Shown here one piece after another: positions 34,250 through 47,005 of a stretch of 64,000 nucleotides of DNA (positions within the stretch are counted from its first letter, which is position 1; each line of letters begins with the position of its first letter). The DNA comes from Dillenia suffruticosa (Eukaryota > Streptophyta > Magnoliopsida > Dilleniales > Dilleniaceae): contig JAVTVX010000019.1 of the NCBI GenBank assembly GCA_033439265.1, positions 19,060,039 through 19,124,038 on the forward strand. Reading direction: 5' to 3'. The notes beneath the pieces were generated by a model. The model was not told the origin of the DNA, searched no databases, and saw nothing but the letters and a program-made list of their open reading frames with translations. The translations under genes and the position numbers were made by a program.

Positions 34250-35110
34250 TATCACGAATATGGATCTAGAGTTATTCCAGATAGACGTAAAGACTGCTTT
34301 TCGTAATGAAAGTATGGATGAGTAGACCTACATAGGGCAACCCTCTGGATTCGTTCTAGTAGGTCATGCGAGTAAGGTCTGTCGACTTGGATGTTGATAC
34401 ATGACCTAAAACAGTCATCCAGACTATGGTATCTAAGATTTCATAAGGATGTGATAACTTATAATTTTATAATGATCAAGGAGGATCATTGCGTCTGTTT
34501 AAAATGTTCTAGTGACTCTTTGTGGTCATGTTCTTATATGTGTGTGACATCCTGTTGGTTGGGAATAATAGAGAGTATCTAATGACCAATGAAATATGGT
34601 TATTATCGAGTTTTGACATGAAAAACATATGTGAAACTTTGTTCATTCTCGGAGTAAAGATCCAGAAGGATTGCTCGAGAAAGATGCTGACTCTTTAACA
34701 AGAGTCCTACATCAAGAAAATTCTTATGCATTCGAGATGAATGAATGCACCCCATTAGATATTCTTATTGCTAAATGCGAAGACCTGAGTCTTGAAATGT
34801 GCCCTATAATTTAGGAAGAAATAAGGGAGTTGAGTAGAATTTCTTATGCCAGTGTAATATGTAGTCTAGTGCATGCGATGAGGCGTACACAACCAAACTT
34901 TTATTCTGCAATCGATCTGGTGAGTAGGTATCAATTGAATCTTGGAAGGGATCACTGGAGAGCAATGAAAGGGATTCTGAGATATTTTAAGGGAATTGTG
35001 GACCTCTCCTTGTGTTATGGAGGAAGTGATTTGCGTTTCGTTAGATATTCAGACACTGATTGGGGTGACGATCTAAATAGACGAAATCGATATCAGTTTT
35101 TGTTGTCTTG
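34250..35110 (+). pseudogene. Copia reverse transcriptase and RNase H remnant
   Basis: The catalytic YVDD of reverse transcriptase reads YVCD (34537-34548), so one catalytic aspartate is lost. Downstream, RNase H is readable in one frame from about 34830 to 35114 (94 codons). It has the ILRYFKG and YSDTDW motifs but stops before the second half. A tag-along stretch to about 35510 still resembles the KHIDxRYH and FTKP end of copia pol in mixed frames. Confidence 0.85.
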
Positions 35111-35514
35111 TTGAATAAATGGTACCATGTATTGGAAAAGCAAGAAGTAAATTTGTATATATTTATTTACGATAGAGACTGAGTTTGTTGCATGCTTAGT
35201 TGTAGTTCAAGGGAGTGCTTTGGTTTTAGAGATTTCTGGATGACTCAGGGGTTGTAACAGAAAGTGAGAGACTAGTAATGATTTTTTGTGATAATCAGGC
35301 CGGTATTACTTACAACTGAAACCCTAAATATCACAGTAAAACCAAACACATTGATACCAGATACCATATTGTAAGAGATATCACCAATAAGGGTGTAGTG
35401 ATGTCTAAGTATATTTTTATACAGTATGGTTGCTGATCTCTTCACCAAACCCATTGTGAGAGATTCCTTTGTGAGACAAATGGAATTATTGGGTTTACAT
35501 GTAATGTGACATTT

Positions 35515-35543
35515 CTCACTATATACTGATTATGATACTTATT

Positions 35544-35589
<46 letters not shown>

Positions 35590-36667
35590 ACATATGTGTA
35601 TTATACAGTCACAAGTTTAATATGTTGCATTTGCTTATTGTCATATATTTTATAGTGAGTTATGATAAAAGATATGTCAGACAGGTATGGTCGACTCTTT
35701 CACACGAGTGACCACCTCCAGTTCTGAATAAGCGGAGATGAGACAGTTTTTAATAGTAAGAGACTTTGAGAGTGACCATGCTAGAATATAAGTCGCCCTG
35801 ATGTGTGTTTAGGATGTGATCATATACGACATGACCGACATGGACATACCCACATCCATGTTATCTGTGAGAACCAAGTTGAGTTCTCAGATATCACCTA
35901 CGTCAAGTGATATCGTCTTTGACATACTCTCTCTGAGATCTCTGGGATAAAGTCTTGTGTAGACTGAGACTCATACCTGCGCAGTGTTAGAGAAATCTGA
36001 CATATACCCTTTTGAAAGATGGGGGAATAATACTATGGCACGTGTTTCATACCGTGTGTGATAAGACGATCAAATGATAGTGAGAGTTATTATTTGAGAC
36101 GATAGTATTGTTAAAGATTCCCGTTCCCACTGTGTAAGATCCGAGATCTATTAGATGAGATCTCCTGTACCCTTTGACTTTCGTCTGTCTTTTGAAATTT
36201 TATTTTGGTGTTATTACTTTAGCATGTCACCAAGAAACCATTGTTGATTCGGTTTGGTGGTGTATATCTAGAAAAGCAGCTAAGATAAGATTGAAAGTTA
36301 ATAGTATGGAAGGAAAACCAATCAGCATTATATTATGGTGTTGTATTCACCGGTCGACCTGTTATATTAATCCATATTGGAATTCAAACATAATAGTGAA
36401 CACACAGTCGAGCAAATGATTGGAGATCACTTTCAATGAGGAAAGTGGCTCGAAGGATATAATTGATTTGAGTTTGGGGTATAGCGAGTTTTTTTTTTAT
36501 ACTAATAATAGTTTCTCGATCATCCTAATAGGTGTATCGAGAAATCTTTACTTGCAAATATACTCGCTGGTCGTACGACGTCAAATCCTGTATGAAAGTC
36601 CAATAGAGTGATATAATAGATCGGATGAATTGTGATCTTATGATGGATGCGAAATGTTCTCGTGTGT
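35515..36667 (+). other. Long non-coding region between copia pol and 3' LTR
   Basis: About 1.15 kb separates the end of RNase H from the polypurine tract. It holds an (AT)n run (about 35563-35586) and no recognisable domain. Most copia elements have only a short gap here. It could be a 3' extension or a relic of an extra ORF. Confidence 0.5.
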
Positions 36668-36677
36668 AAGTGGGAGA

Positions 36678-37244
36678 TGTTAGAAATTATGTGTCCACGT
36701 GGACATTTTGAAATAAAAGGGTGGTTATCCCATTTCAAAAGATAACCACCCATAACTCTTTTGGAGTACTCCCTCTCTAACGATTCTCTCATTCTCTCTC
36801 TCGTGTGTGCATGGAAACATGGGGAACCATAGTAAAACAAAATAGAATGCACTCTTTCTCTCAAGCACACAATCAAAAAAAGAAGATATTCATTTTGGAG
36901 GCCGAAAACATATGTTGCCTGAGAGCATATTCCCAAAAGAAAATATTGAGAGAGAAATTTATTTCTAGAATGAGAAATTAATTAAGGGGATGAATTTTCA
37001 CGAATGAAAATTTCTTCCGTCATTTGGACATCATCGGACTTTGAATTGAGGTGTCGTGGATCCATGGTGGTGATTTATTTCGTGATCATCATTCTGACCG
37101 AACGATCCGTATAAGAGACTACACTGTTTCGGTTGATTTATTGGAGTCCTACATATTGAGATATTTATACCAAAATTCTAAACTTTTAATTTATATATTT
37201 CCGCATGCGCATATAGTGTAATAAATCCTTTAGAGAGTTTTCCA
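36678..37244 (+). repeat. 3' LTR of the degenerate copia element
   Basis: It begins TGTTAGAAATTATG after the tract AAGTGGGAGA and ends near TTTTCCA. It contains an inverted pair GGGTGGTTATC/GATAACCACCC (about 36719-36752), able to form a hairpin. No matching 5' LTR is in the window. Confidence 0.7.
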
Positions 37245-37620
37245 GCTTTTTTTTCTTTTTGCTTTTAAGTTTTTTGAATATGAAAAAGGTCAACATAAGA
37301 GTTAAGAAAAATTACAATAACTTTACACGAATTTTGTAAAAACCCATAGGTCACATATATAGGTTGCGATTCAATCCACTATTGACTTGTGGGTTTGTAT
37401 AGATTGACTGTATAAATAGTTCAATTTATGAATCAACTCATAGAATATATGGATCGAGGGTCCACGCGATCCAATTGGCGTGTCAGTTCAGGTTTAAAAA
37501 CTATGCTAAACTCCGATATATGCAAATTTTTTAACACTAATATTTTATATTTATGAAACGTTTTTCATTTTTGAAAAGTTTCAACACGTTAAATTAATTA
37601 ATTTTTATATAAAAATTCTT
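37245..37620 (+). repeat. Dispersed repeat R1, copy 3
   Basis: It directly abuts the copia 3' LTR and matches 1613-1955 at about 80% over its whole length. In unit A the R1 copy lies about 530 bases after the point where unit C breaks off. The two may therefore be the same ancestral copy, or independent insertions. Confidence 0.7.
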
Positions 37621-40124
37621 ATATTTTTTATATTTACACATTTTCAATATTTAAGGAATTATTTGTTTATTTAGTTATAATTTTTATTTTTATGTTACTT
37701 ATTTTATAATTAATAATTAAATATTTGATCATTTAAAATTTTATCATAAAAAATAATAATTTTATTATTTTCATAAAATAATCAATGTTTATATAAAAAA
37801 ATCTTATATTTTTTATATTTACGTATTTTTCTATGTTTATATTTTCTATATTTTTATAAAATATCATTTTTCTGTATTGTTTCGTCTCGATTTTCATTTT
37901 CCTATTTCTTTTTCTATACCGGGGACAACTTGAGAAACAAAAGAATTATGCAAAATACCAACTCAGTTTCGATTCATGCACAAATCTAATCTCAACTCAA
38001 CAAGCTCTATTGTTTCGATCAAGAAAAATTCAAATATATTTAGATTTAATTAATTAAAATTAACTTGATCTTAAATTGTTGTAGCTTTATTTGAGTACGA
38101 ACTCTGAACTTGCAAACCTTAAACTCCTCGAAGTAAATTATATTTTCAAAAGTAATTTTCTGTTGTCTCTATTTACTAAGTACTGTATTATAAGAAGAAA
38201 ATTAGAAATATAACACAAAGTAGCTAAATTTTAAAGTTAGCCTAGATGATATGGCTCCTTTCTTCGAGTAAAAATTCAAGTTGATCCCAAGTCATTCATG
38301 AATGACATGTTCATCCTTGGCTCTACCTTGGAACTGCCTACAGAACCTGCTATACTCATTCATAGTCTCTTCTGACTAAGCTCAACCTGTAAGAAGATGA
38401 TTGCAATCCTCAGAACAGTATAGGATTAAGTTGTCATGCAAAGAAAAATGTGATGCAACTAACTAGGATTATTCAAGGAGGCAGGCAATACATGACTAAA
38501 AGCATACTTCCACACTATTTATTTACCGGGGAATTACTTAAAAATTTGATTTAAATCAGATTTACGAAACCAATCACGTTGAAGCCCAAAAGCATCTTAG
38601 AACTAAACTAAAATCTAAAACCGGTATTAGACTTCAACTCAATTAAAGCATCAATGAATTACTTTCAACTCAATTAATACCCATTTGCTAAATAAGTAAA
38701 CCTTAATCATAGATTTTATCTTATTCAAAGAAAAAATTAACTTGTGTTTGACCCAACTCGAATGATTCAAAACCAACAGACAGTCAAATTAACAGATGAG
38801 GATTTAGGTCTCGTAACTAAATCTCGAATTCAAAATTTTGAAATGAAAAAAAAAAGATGTTGGGAGAGTTCTTCTAAATTGAGACTGATAATATTTGAAT
38901 CAGATTAATCGGAGTATATTCTGAAATCGGTTGATCTAGGACATAAAAAATAAAATAAAATGATATCCGCAATCAAACAGAAATAAATAATGAGAGCCAA
39001 TTATTTCACATGGTTTGACGCTCTTTGTCCACGTGTATAAGAGACCCAGGTTCTTTATCATGAGATTAAACTGATACCAATTGTAATGTCATATTTGAAA
39101 ACCCTCCCAAATCCAAAATATGATCGTGCACTCTCTTACAAATCCCCTCTCAAGCCTCTAGAACAAATATAGAAAGAATTATGAAACTTTACAAAAATTT
39201 TCTCACAACCTTAATTTTATGTCAAGCACTTTCACATCCTTAATAAAGTTGTATAGAGATTACATGTAGAGTTGAGGTTTTCCTAAAGTGACATTTGATT
39301 CTAAATAAGAAACTGAATGTATTCAAACAAGGCAGTTTAACACCCAAAAAAAAAAAAAAAAATCTATTTCCTTTTAAAAAAATGAATTATTTTACATGGT
39401 TTCAACTTTAAGGATTGGTGAAAGAGTGAAAGACTGCAAAAAGGATGATCAAAGGCAATTTTGATTGCTGGGTGCATAGGGAAGCTACTGAAGGGAGCTG
39501 GATCTTATTTTTTCCTGTACCTTCGCCCCCCTTAAAAACTAGCGCCTGCTATTATTCATGCGTAAATATTTAGAACGTAAAGGTCTCATCATGATGTTTT
39601 ACCATACAATTTCATTAATCTCAAGAATTTAGCAATCCCAGGAAATCCATTTTTCAACGTAATACACCCAACCCAGCCTCAATGGTGAAGAGAATTTGGA
39701 CATGATAGGTAGAATGTATCGTTTACACTAGCAGGGTTGGACATCAAATAAGAAAAAGGACACTAAAAAGCAGAATTGTAAATATTTAAATTCTCATCAC
39801 CTTGAAATGTATTCCGCTGTTCATTCAAAATTACACATAATACATGATCGCATGAAAATTTAAGGGGAAAAAACGGATAATTAAACCAAAAAAAAAAAAG
39901 AGAAAATGGATCTGATGTATCCAACAGTGTCCTGAAAAGTTTTTAAATTACTTATAACAATACGCATAAAAAATTTATTCACCTTTCTATACGTTTTGAG
40001 AAACACAATTACCATCTAACGTGCAAATGGGAACATATAGATACCAGCTGAATGTTTTCTTGTTACAACAGATAAACAACAAAACTACCAACTAATAAAA
40101 TTGAACTACTATTATCAAATCATT
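37621..40124. other. AT-rich DNA without a recognisable gene
   Basis: Only short ORFs are present. A TGGTATCAG motif on the minus strand (about 39072-39080) resembles a copia primer site, but no LTR or gag text surrounds it. Poly-A runs occur at 39345-39361 and 39888-39899. Confidence 0.5.
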
Positions 40125-40129
40125 GGATT

Positions 40130-40890
40130 TGTCAGAGATGGGTTTAGATTTCAAAGATAGTAATTCCTTCGGCTTGAGAATGAAGATGAAGTCGATGTAG
40201 TCCTTCAATCGTTCTGTGAGAGCGTACTTGCTAAAGACCGCCAACAGTTGATCCGGTGGAGGAAACTCCGATACTCAAGTCAAGAAGGGATATTTGTAAA
40301 AAGAGAGAAACATGCTAGAGAGAGAGAGAGTTGCGTATCCGTCCTTTATTGTTCTTGTATGTTTTTTATGTAGGGTCTTAGAACATACCTAGCTAATTAC
40401 CAATGCTGGATATATATAGCATCTATGTAGAGTCTCGTATGCCTTTTGGGGAATCAAAATCATAATTTCCTTGTAGGGAGATTGATAAGGATCCTCCGAG
40501 ATCATCACCAAGAAAAATCAAGTTGTGATGGAAATATCCTGCCTTGGGGGCTTCTGCCGAAATCCGTTTCCTTTGCAAGATGGATTTTCCTGAGAGTAAG
40601 GGAGGTTCAGATTTGTTAGGGATTTCTTTCCTAAACTGTGTTTATCATGTAGTAGGGGCACCTGCATACAATGAGATATATCCATTGAGGAACATGATAA
40701 CTAAGGAGTTTAAGGGGATTGAGGACTAAGGCGACTAAAAGAGTCGAAAGTCATAAATTGGTGCTCAGTAGTGTACTCGACCGAGGAACTAAGAGAGATT
40801 AAGGCGTATTAGCTCTTTTATGGACTTGGTGTACACAGACAATTATGTCCTTTCGCTTATGGGCCGTTGGTCCATATAAAACCTTGAACA
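40130..40890 (-). repeat. 3' LTR of the gag-only element
   Basis: It aligns with 43155-43960 at about 88% by eye, minus a 60-bp stretch present only in the other copy near 43525-43590. The right boundary is uncertain within about 10 bases. Confidence 0.85.
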
Positions 40891-41473
40891 GAGTTTATTA
40901 AGCAAAAGGAACTAAAGGATCTTGATCATAGCTAATCGTCCCAATGCCGAGAGGCATTCTAAATTTTGATTTTCATATGCCTCATGCTCGGTAATGCCTC
41001 CAGAGTGTTCAGGCTTAGATGGCCTAGCATAACATTATATGGTGACAGGAATTTTATCGTGTTAAAACTAGCGGTGGCAGTGGAGTAGTTCGGTAATATT
41101 CCCAATGTTATTGGGGAGATACGATACCTTCAGGATATAGCCATTTGTTAGAAAGCCTTTTAACGAGTCCAGCATAAGGTTGTAGGTGTGCGCGATCATA
41201 GCCCATTTACTTGAAGGCATCCCAGTAAAGGAGGTCTGGTCGCAGCCCACTTCTTGATCAACAAAATTTCTCTTGATTGCATACTGGCCAATCATCGCTG
41301 TGGTAATCAACGGGTCACGTGCCTCGGATAGACTCCCACGAGGTCATCATCATCAAATCCTATTATCAGCCTTTTTTGCTTTTGTCGCTTTTCAACATGA
41401 GCTGAGAGGACTTCCTTGGAGGCAAATGGTTTGGTCATTTGAAAGATTGGGGCAACTATCATCTCTGTTAAGC

Positions 41474-41525
41474 GGGGGCCCTCTTCAGTTATGCTAGTTG
41501 GGGGCCCTCTTCATTTATGCTAGTT
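41474..41525 (+). repeat. 26-bp tandem duplication
   Basis: Two adjacent units, GGGGGCCCTCTTCA-TTATGCTAGTT, differ at one base (41474-41499 and 41500-41525). Confidence 0.9.
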
Positions 41526-42660
41526 GACTAAGGAGTAGGAGGATTGTTCTCATAAGAGAGAATCATCGAGGGCGAGTGCCCGACTCCTATGTAAAGGATT
41601 ACCCTATTCATATAGTCCCCGGTGGATTTTGGGCCGCATTGTTTGTTCATCTCGTTTTCTCATTTTTCTCCTTGAGGTTCTCAACGAGGGTTGCTTTCGT
41701 GATTAGTATGGATAAAACTCTAGGGTTTACCATCTCGAACTAGGGTTTCGAGCTTATCCTTCAATTTCCAACACTCATTTGTCAAGTGGCCATAGTCTCG
41801 GCAGAAATGGCAATATTGTGTTTGGTACTTCTTGGAGCCATCACCTGGAAGATGCCCTAGCCACTTGACGAATGGCTTGTTTCTTATTTGTAGTAGGATC
41901 TCGTTCGGTATTTTGTTTAGCGGTGTATAGTTATTGAACTTGCGGTGATGAGGAAGCATTAGCTGGGTCCTTTTGGGAGAGTGCAACCAAGGAAAGCGGC
42001 TGCACTCGCTCCTGCTAGGTTTGTTTCAATACTTGTGAAAGCTTCTGCTTTCTTGGTGGCCATGTACTTTTCAGCACGCGAATAGAACTCCTGTATTGTG
42101 GCTGGGGGTTCTCGTTATTGAGGTCTTCATTCTTGAAGGCCATAATCTAGTTGGCAACGTTGCCAATACTACGGAGTGGTCCAAGCCTGAAACCTTCATC
42201 ATTTCCATCTTGAACTTTTCCAAAAAATCCTTCAAGGGCTCTTCGTCCCTTTGTCGTAATTAGAGGAGGGAAGTAAATTTCCTCTTGGCCCTACGACTGA
42301 TCACCAAAGTGAGTCTTAAATTGTTTCCTTAGTTGGGAGAAATTTTTTATGCTAAGTGGTGGTAGAGAATTGAACCATAATAGAGCATTTCCCTTCAGAG
42401 TCGTAGGGAAGTGCTTGCACATGACAGCGTTAGACATGTCTCTTGAGATCATAACCGTCATGAAATGGGCAGTGTGATCTCAGAGGTCGGTAACGTCATC
42501 GCACCTCTCCATGGGGGAAGGAGTACATTTCGCGGCATTGGTTCAGTTGAAATCTTCGAGTCAAAGGGTGAAATATTGGTCGCGTATTGAGTGGCCTCAT
42601 TGCATTTGGCATTGGCACGTCTCAGTTTGACGGCCACAAGGTCTTTCACTTGTTTTCTTA
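41500..42660 (-). pseudogene. Gypsy-type gag remnant
   Basis: Minus-strand translation shows the retrotransposon gag core (LWFNSLPPLSIKNFSQLRKQF, about 42315-42380). Downstream is an 88-codon open stretch (41720-41986) with the zinc-knuckle-like CHFCRDYGHLTNECWKLKDK. This CxxC-x4-H-x4-C pattern and the following acidic helix fit plant gypsy gag proteins. Frames shift several times. A 26-bp tandem duplication (41474-41525) lies just after it. Confidence 0.8.
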
Positions 42661-43154
42661 GATTGTTCGGATCATGCTGAGAGGTTGCTGAAAGTTCCCG
42701 GTTTGCCCAAGGTTGAAGCCTGTGTAGGCATGAATGCTTCGATCTCTAGGGGAAGATGACCCCTCTTGTCGACAAGCATGGCTAAAGGTCCTCTAATTGT
42801 CGGCTCATATTTTGAAGCTTTGATTCGAGCCTCTCTATCTGAGAATAGTAGGCCCTGTTTAGAGAGGCTGGGGTAGGGTTTAGAATAAATTGGTTATGCT
42901 ATTGTGCGATTGATAGGTGAGTCTCTCCTTAAGGAGGCACTACCATCAATTGAGTCTGGGCGGTAGGAACAATGATTGGGCCAATTGGGACTGTTAGCTG
43001 AATGTTGTCTGTCGGGGTAGATGTCCATCCATCCACCGCAATACAGCTTTGGAGATATTTCAACTCCTTTTCGATGGCATGATTACCGGAATTGCAACGG
43101 GATGAAGTATAGAACAAGTCTCTTTCTAGTTTGTTCTTACGGACGGTAGCAAAA

Positions 43155-43960
43155 TGTTGGAGGTGGTTTTAGGCTCCACAGATAGTAGCTCCTTCGGTTT
43201 GAGCATGGAGACGACGTCGATGTAGTCCTTCGCTCATTCCGTGAGAGTGTACCTGCAAAAGATTGCCGGGGGTTGATTCAATGGAGGAAATTTTGACACT
43301 CAAGTCAAGATAGAGTGTTTGTAAAAAGAGAGAAACATGTTAGAGAGAGAGTGCATATCCACCCTCTGTTATTCTTGTGCGCTTTTTGGGTAGGGTCTTA
43401 GAACATACTTGTTAATTGCCAATATTGGGTATCTATAGTATGTACGGAGAGTTTCATATGCCTTTTGGAGAATCAAAATCCTAATTTTCTTGTAAGGAGA
43501 TTGATAAGGATCCTCTAAGATCATCGAGATCAAAGTCAAAGATTGATAAGATTTGAAAAAGGTTTGAATTCATTTTGACCAAGGAAAACTCAAGTTGTGA
43601 TGGAAATATCCTGTCTTATTGGGGGGCTTCTACTGAGATCTGTTTCCTTGGCAAGAGGGACTTTTTTGAGAATAAGGGAGGTTCGAATTTGTTAGGGATT
43701 CATTTCCTAAACTATATTTGTTATATAGTAAGGGCACCTGCATACAATGAGATGTGTCCACCGAGAAACATGATAACTAAGGAGTTCAAGGGGACTGAAG
43801 TCTAAGGTGATCGAAAGAGTCGAAATTCATAAATTGGTGCTCGGTAGTGTACTCAATCGAGGAGCTAAGAGAGACTAAGGCGTATTTGCTCTTTTATGGG
43901 TTTGATATACACAGACAATTATGTCCTTTCGGTTGTAGACAGTCATTCCATATATCGTTA
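43155..43960 (-). repeat. 5' LTR of the gag-only element
   Basis: In element orientation it begins at 43960 and ends CCAACA at 43155, beside the primer-site-like sequence. It carries about 60 extra bases relative to the other LTR. Confidence 0.85.
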
Positions 43961-44149
43961 GGATTGAAAACTTTACCACAGATTGCAAGTGCTGACAAGG
44001 TCCATACAACAAGCCCAAATCCCAAGATGACTTGGAATATGCAGAAATGCTAGCTCACAGCAAGACACAAACTTTATCAAAAACTTAAAAATTGATAAAA
44101 GAAATTTAAACATAAAAGATAGATAAACAACCTTTGGAATATAACTCCA

Positions 44150-46110
44150 CAACAACAATAATCTAATCCTTAATCACAACAATTGGAATTAGCCATTTGA
44201 GAGATAAATATGGAGATAAAAAAATATAAAATATATTTGTTTAATTTGTGTGGATTTTTCTATACCATTTATTCCTATCTAAAGTCATTTTCTCGTCTAA
44301 ACCATTAATATCATGTCTTTACAGATAACTTGTATCCAAATTTTCGGTGGTCTGCCTCTACATTTTTCTAAATCTCTTATATTTAAATTATCGATTCTCC
44401 TAACCGGTACGTTTTTTGGTTTTCTTTACACTTGTCCAAACCAACTCAAATGACACTCACATTTTATTCACAATTGAATTAATTCGCAACTTGTTATGAA
44501 TATCTTTATTTACGAATCTCTTCATTTTTAATTTTATGTTTGCTAGTTTTATTACACATCTATCAAACATTCTCATTTCTGTTACAACCATTTTTTGTTA
44601 TTATTGTTATTTAAGAGTCCAACACTCAGTACCATACAATAGTATAGGTTTTACCGCGATTCGATAGAATTTTTCCTTTAAATATAGTAGTATCGTGCAA
44701 TCGCAAAGAATTCCATATGTCTTTCTCCATTTTATCTAATTCGCTTGAATTCTATAGTTTACATCCCCATCTATATTGTTATCATTTTGAATGATTGAAC
44801 TAAAATATCTAAATCGTTCACTTTTTGGAATATTTTGTCTATTTAAGCTAATCGTTTTTTCATCATTCTGATAACTGTCGCTAAATTTACATCTCATATA
44901 CTCAGTTTTCGATCTATTTAATATAAATTCTCTGAATTCTAGTGTGACCCTCTATAATTCTAATTTAGTATTAATATCCTCCATAATTTCATCAACTAAT
45001 ACTATATCATCTGTAAAAAATATATATCATGGTATTTCATCTTAAATATTTTTTTGTGATTTCGTTTATCACTATTGCAAATAAGATGAGATTTAATGTC
45101 AAATCTTGATGGAGTCCAATATTAATGGGAAAGCTATCACTCAGACTCCCGTAAGTTTTTACATTGATTACAACTCCTTTATACATATCTCTAATGAGAT
45201 TAATGTATTTCAAAAAAAATTATTTTTTTCATTAGCGCCCATCACAATACGTATCTAGATATCATATGTTTTTTCTAGATCAATGAATACAATTATAGAT
45301 TTCTCTTCTATATTCTATATGTCTCCACCAAATATCTTAACAAGTGGATTGCTTCCTTAGTTGATCTTTTTGGCATAAATTCAAATTGATTTTGAGACGT
45401 ATCTATCTCTAATCTTAATTTATACCGTATCATTCTCTCCCATAATTTTATGGTATGACTCATAAGTTTAATTACTCTATAATTGGAATAATATTGTTTG
45501 TCTCCTTTTAGTATAATTTTACTCTTTCTCTATATTTCAGCTATTCTCTTGATTTGCCAAATTTTATTAAAAATATCCGTTAACATTATTATACCAAATT
45601 CATCTAAATATTTTCACACTTCTATAAGAATGTCATCAAGTCTTATGAATTTATTATTTTATATTCTCTTTAAAATCTCATTTATTTCATGAAAACGAAT
45701 CTTACATTTAAAATTTATATTAATCTGTTTTACAGGTATCTCGATATTTTCTATATCATTATACTCTCAACATTAAAGAGATTATCAAAATAATATCTCC
45801 AACGCTTTCTTATATCTTTGTTATTTACAAGCATACTATTAGTTTCACTGTTAATATATCTAACACCATTTAGATTTTTGCCATTTCTATCCTTTAGTTT
45901 GATAATTCTGTAGATCACTCTTTTCGTCGTTTTTAATCTCTAATATTTTGTATAGTTTATTTTACACCTTACTCTTTGATTTTGGATAATCTTTTTCACA
46001 TCTTTTATGTACTTTTGTGTTTTTTATATGCATAACTACTATTATTACTTTTAAACTTCCTATAACACTCTCATTTGGTTCGGATAGTACTTTGTATTTT
46101 TTCATTCCAC
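44150..46110 (-). mobile_element. RTE-type LINE relic, minus strand
   Basis: Minus-strand translation gives the plant RTE reverse-transcriptase landmarks in order, with stops and shifts between them. The pre-RT linker reads IRKRWRYYFDNLFNVE (about 45820). RT motifs read QFEFMPKRSTKEAIHLLR (about 45350-45400) and INLIRDMYKGVVINVKTYG, then FPINIGLHQ (about 45120-45200). A thumb-like NRSKTEYMRC stretch follows (about 44900). The 3' end has an ACAACAATAAT tail (about 44150-44162), as expected for RTE elements, which end in short simple repeats and not poly-A. Confidence 0.85.
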
Positions 46111-46264
46111 CACCATAATTTTTTGTCTATTGGGATCTGACCTTTAGATACACCAAGAATCTTCTTACCTATCAGCGACAGAATTTTTTCATCATTAAAA
46201 ATTCTATCATTAATCCGTCACTAATAATTCACTATCAACGACGGAAAAATCCGTCGCTAATTTT

Positions 46265-46545
46265 GGTACCCTCACGCGCACGCGCGCCCAAATGAGCTCC
46301 CAGCCAGCGACGCCATGTGCGCAAGCGTCCTGACACGCCCCACGCGCGGACCTGCCTGCACCCTCCCTCGCGCACGCGCCCCACCTGATCCTGCGCACGA
46401 GCCCTTATGCGCACATGCCCGCTCCTGGGCACCCGACCACCCCACGTGCCTTGCATTTTGTAGCAAAAAATGTGTCTTCCCCAATAATCGAACCCGCGCT
46501 GTAGAGACGGAGTATGAGTTGTCTGACCACCATGCCACAATAGGT
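46265..46545 (-). other. GC-rich island with tRNA-like polymerase III boxes
   Basis: On the minus strand, TGGCATGGTGG (46527-46537) fits the A box and GGTTCGATTATT (46483-46494) fits the B box, 33 bases apart. A very GC-rich, CpG-rich body of CGCGCG-type text runs down to 46265. This looks like a tRNA-derived SINE. It lies inside the CACTA-like repeats and breaks their AT-rich pattern. Its poly-A or T tail was not identified. ORFs here on both strands are composition artefacts. Confidence 0.5.
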
Positions 46546-47005
46546 GTTGTGATATCTCTTTTTTTTTATTTATTATCTAACTCTCATCTTTTTTTTAATA
46601 TTAATCTCACTATCACTTTGTTTTTTTAAAAAAATTATCTTACTCTCACAAATTTTTTTTATCTCACTCACATCTCTTTTTTTTTTCCCTTTATTTTGGG
46701 ATAATTTTTTTCATTAAATATTCTCATTGAATTTTTCTAACTGTTTAAATTTGATATTGATTAAATTTGCTCTAAATAAATAAATAAAATATTTCTTTGA
46801 TTAATTAAGATAGAATAGCAAATTATTTTTTTATTTGCCTATTAAATTAAATAATAAAATAATAGAATAAAATAAAATAAATAAAAGAAAAATAATAAAG
46901 AATTATAAAATAATAAAAGGGAAGAAAAAATAAAATAAATAAAAGAAATAAAAGAAATAAGAAAAAGAATTATAAAATAATGAAAGAGAAGAAAAAATAA
47001 AATAA
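46546..47005. other. AT-rich filler with A/T simple repeats
   Basis: Low-complexity T-rich then A-rich DNA (AATAAAATAAAT units) between the GC-rich island and the second set of hairpin repeats. Nothing coding. Confidence 0.7.

Larger units (their letters stand above)
31330..37244 (+). mobile_element. Degenerate Ty1/copia retrotransposon lacking a recognisable 5' LTR
   Basis: Broken-frame domains follow copia order. Gag has a zinc-knuckle relic (KCHA-GSFGHF, about 32168-32200) and a protease remnant (SG-TTNHV type, about 32310-32335, frameshifted). Integrase reads HSDIYGH (about 32860), LRTDGG (about 33048) and a QQNEIVEIRN relic. Reverse transcriptase reads LFQIDVKTAFRNE (about 34271) and LYVCDILLVGNN (about 34534). 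RNase H reads ILRYFKGIVDLSLCYGG and SDTDWGDDL (about 34973-35076). A purine tract precedes a 3' LTR. Nothing between 30841 and 31330 resembles that LTR. Stops in every domain make it inactive. Confidence 0.85.
40130..43960 (-). mobile_element. Gag-only LTR element (TR-GAG type), minus strand
   Basis: Two direct repeats (40130 to about 40890, and 43155-43960) flank a 2.3-kb interior that encodes only a decayed gag on the minus strand. The LTRs start TGTYRGAGRTGG. GGATT occurs immediately outside both ends (40125-40129 and 43961-43965), fitting a 5-bp target duplication. On the minus strand the 5' LTR ends CCAACA and is followed by TTTTGCTACCGTCCG, a worn version of the Ty3/gypsy-type TTGGCGCCGTCTG site. 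No protease, integrase or reverse transcriptase is present. The element therefore belongs to the non-autonomous gag-only class known in plants. Confidence 0.85.

Noticed and set aside
39072..39080. TGGTATCAG on the minus strand, like a copia primer site
   Set aside because: No LTR end before it, no gag text after it and no partner repeat in the window.
37621..40124. Possible host gene in the 2.5-kb gap before the gag-only element
   Set aside because: No ORF above about 60 codons, no paired splice sites with coding text between them, and no known motif.
46210..46629. Overlapping ORFs of 60-100 codons in the GC-rich island
   Set aside because: Open frames on both strands are expected from the high GC content. 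Arg/Ala-rich translations have no domain, and tRNA-like boxes explain the region better.
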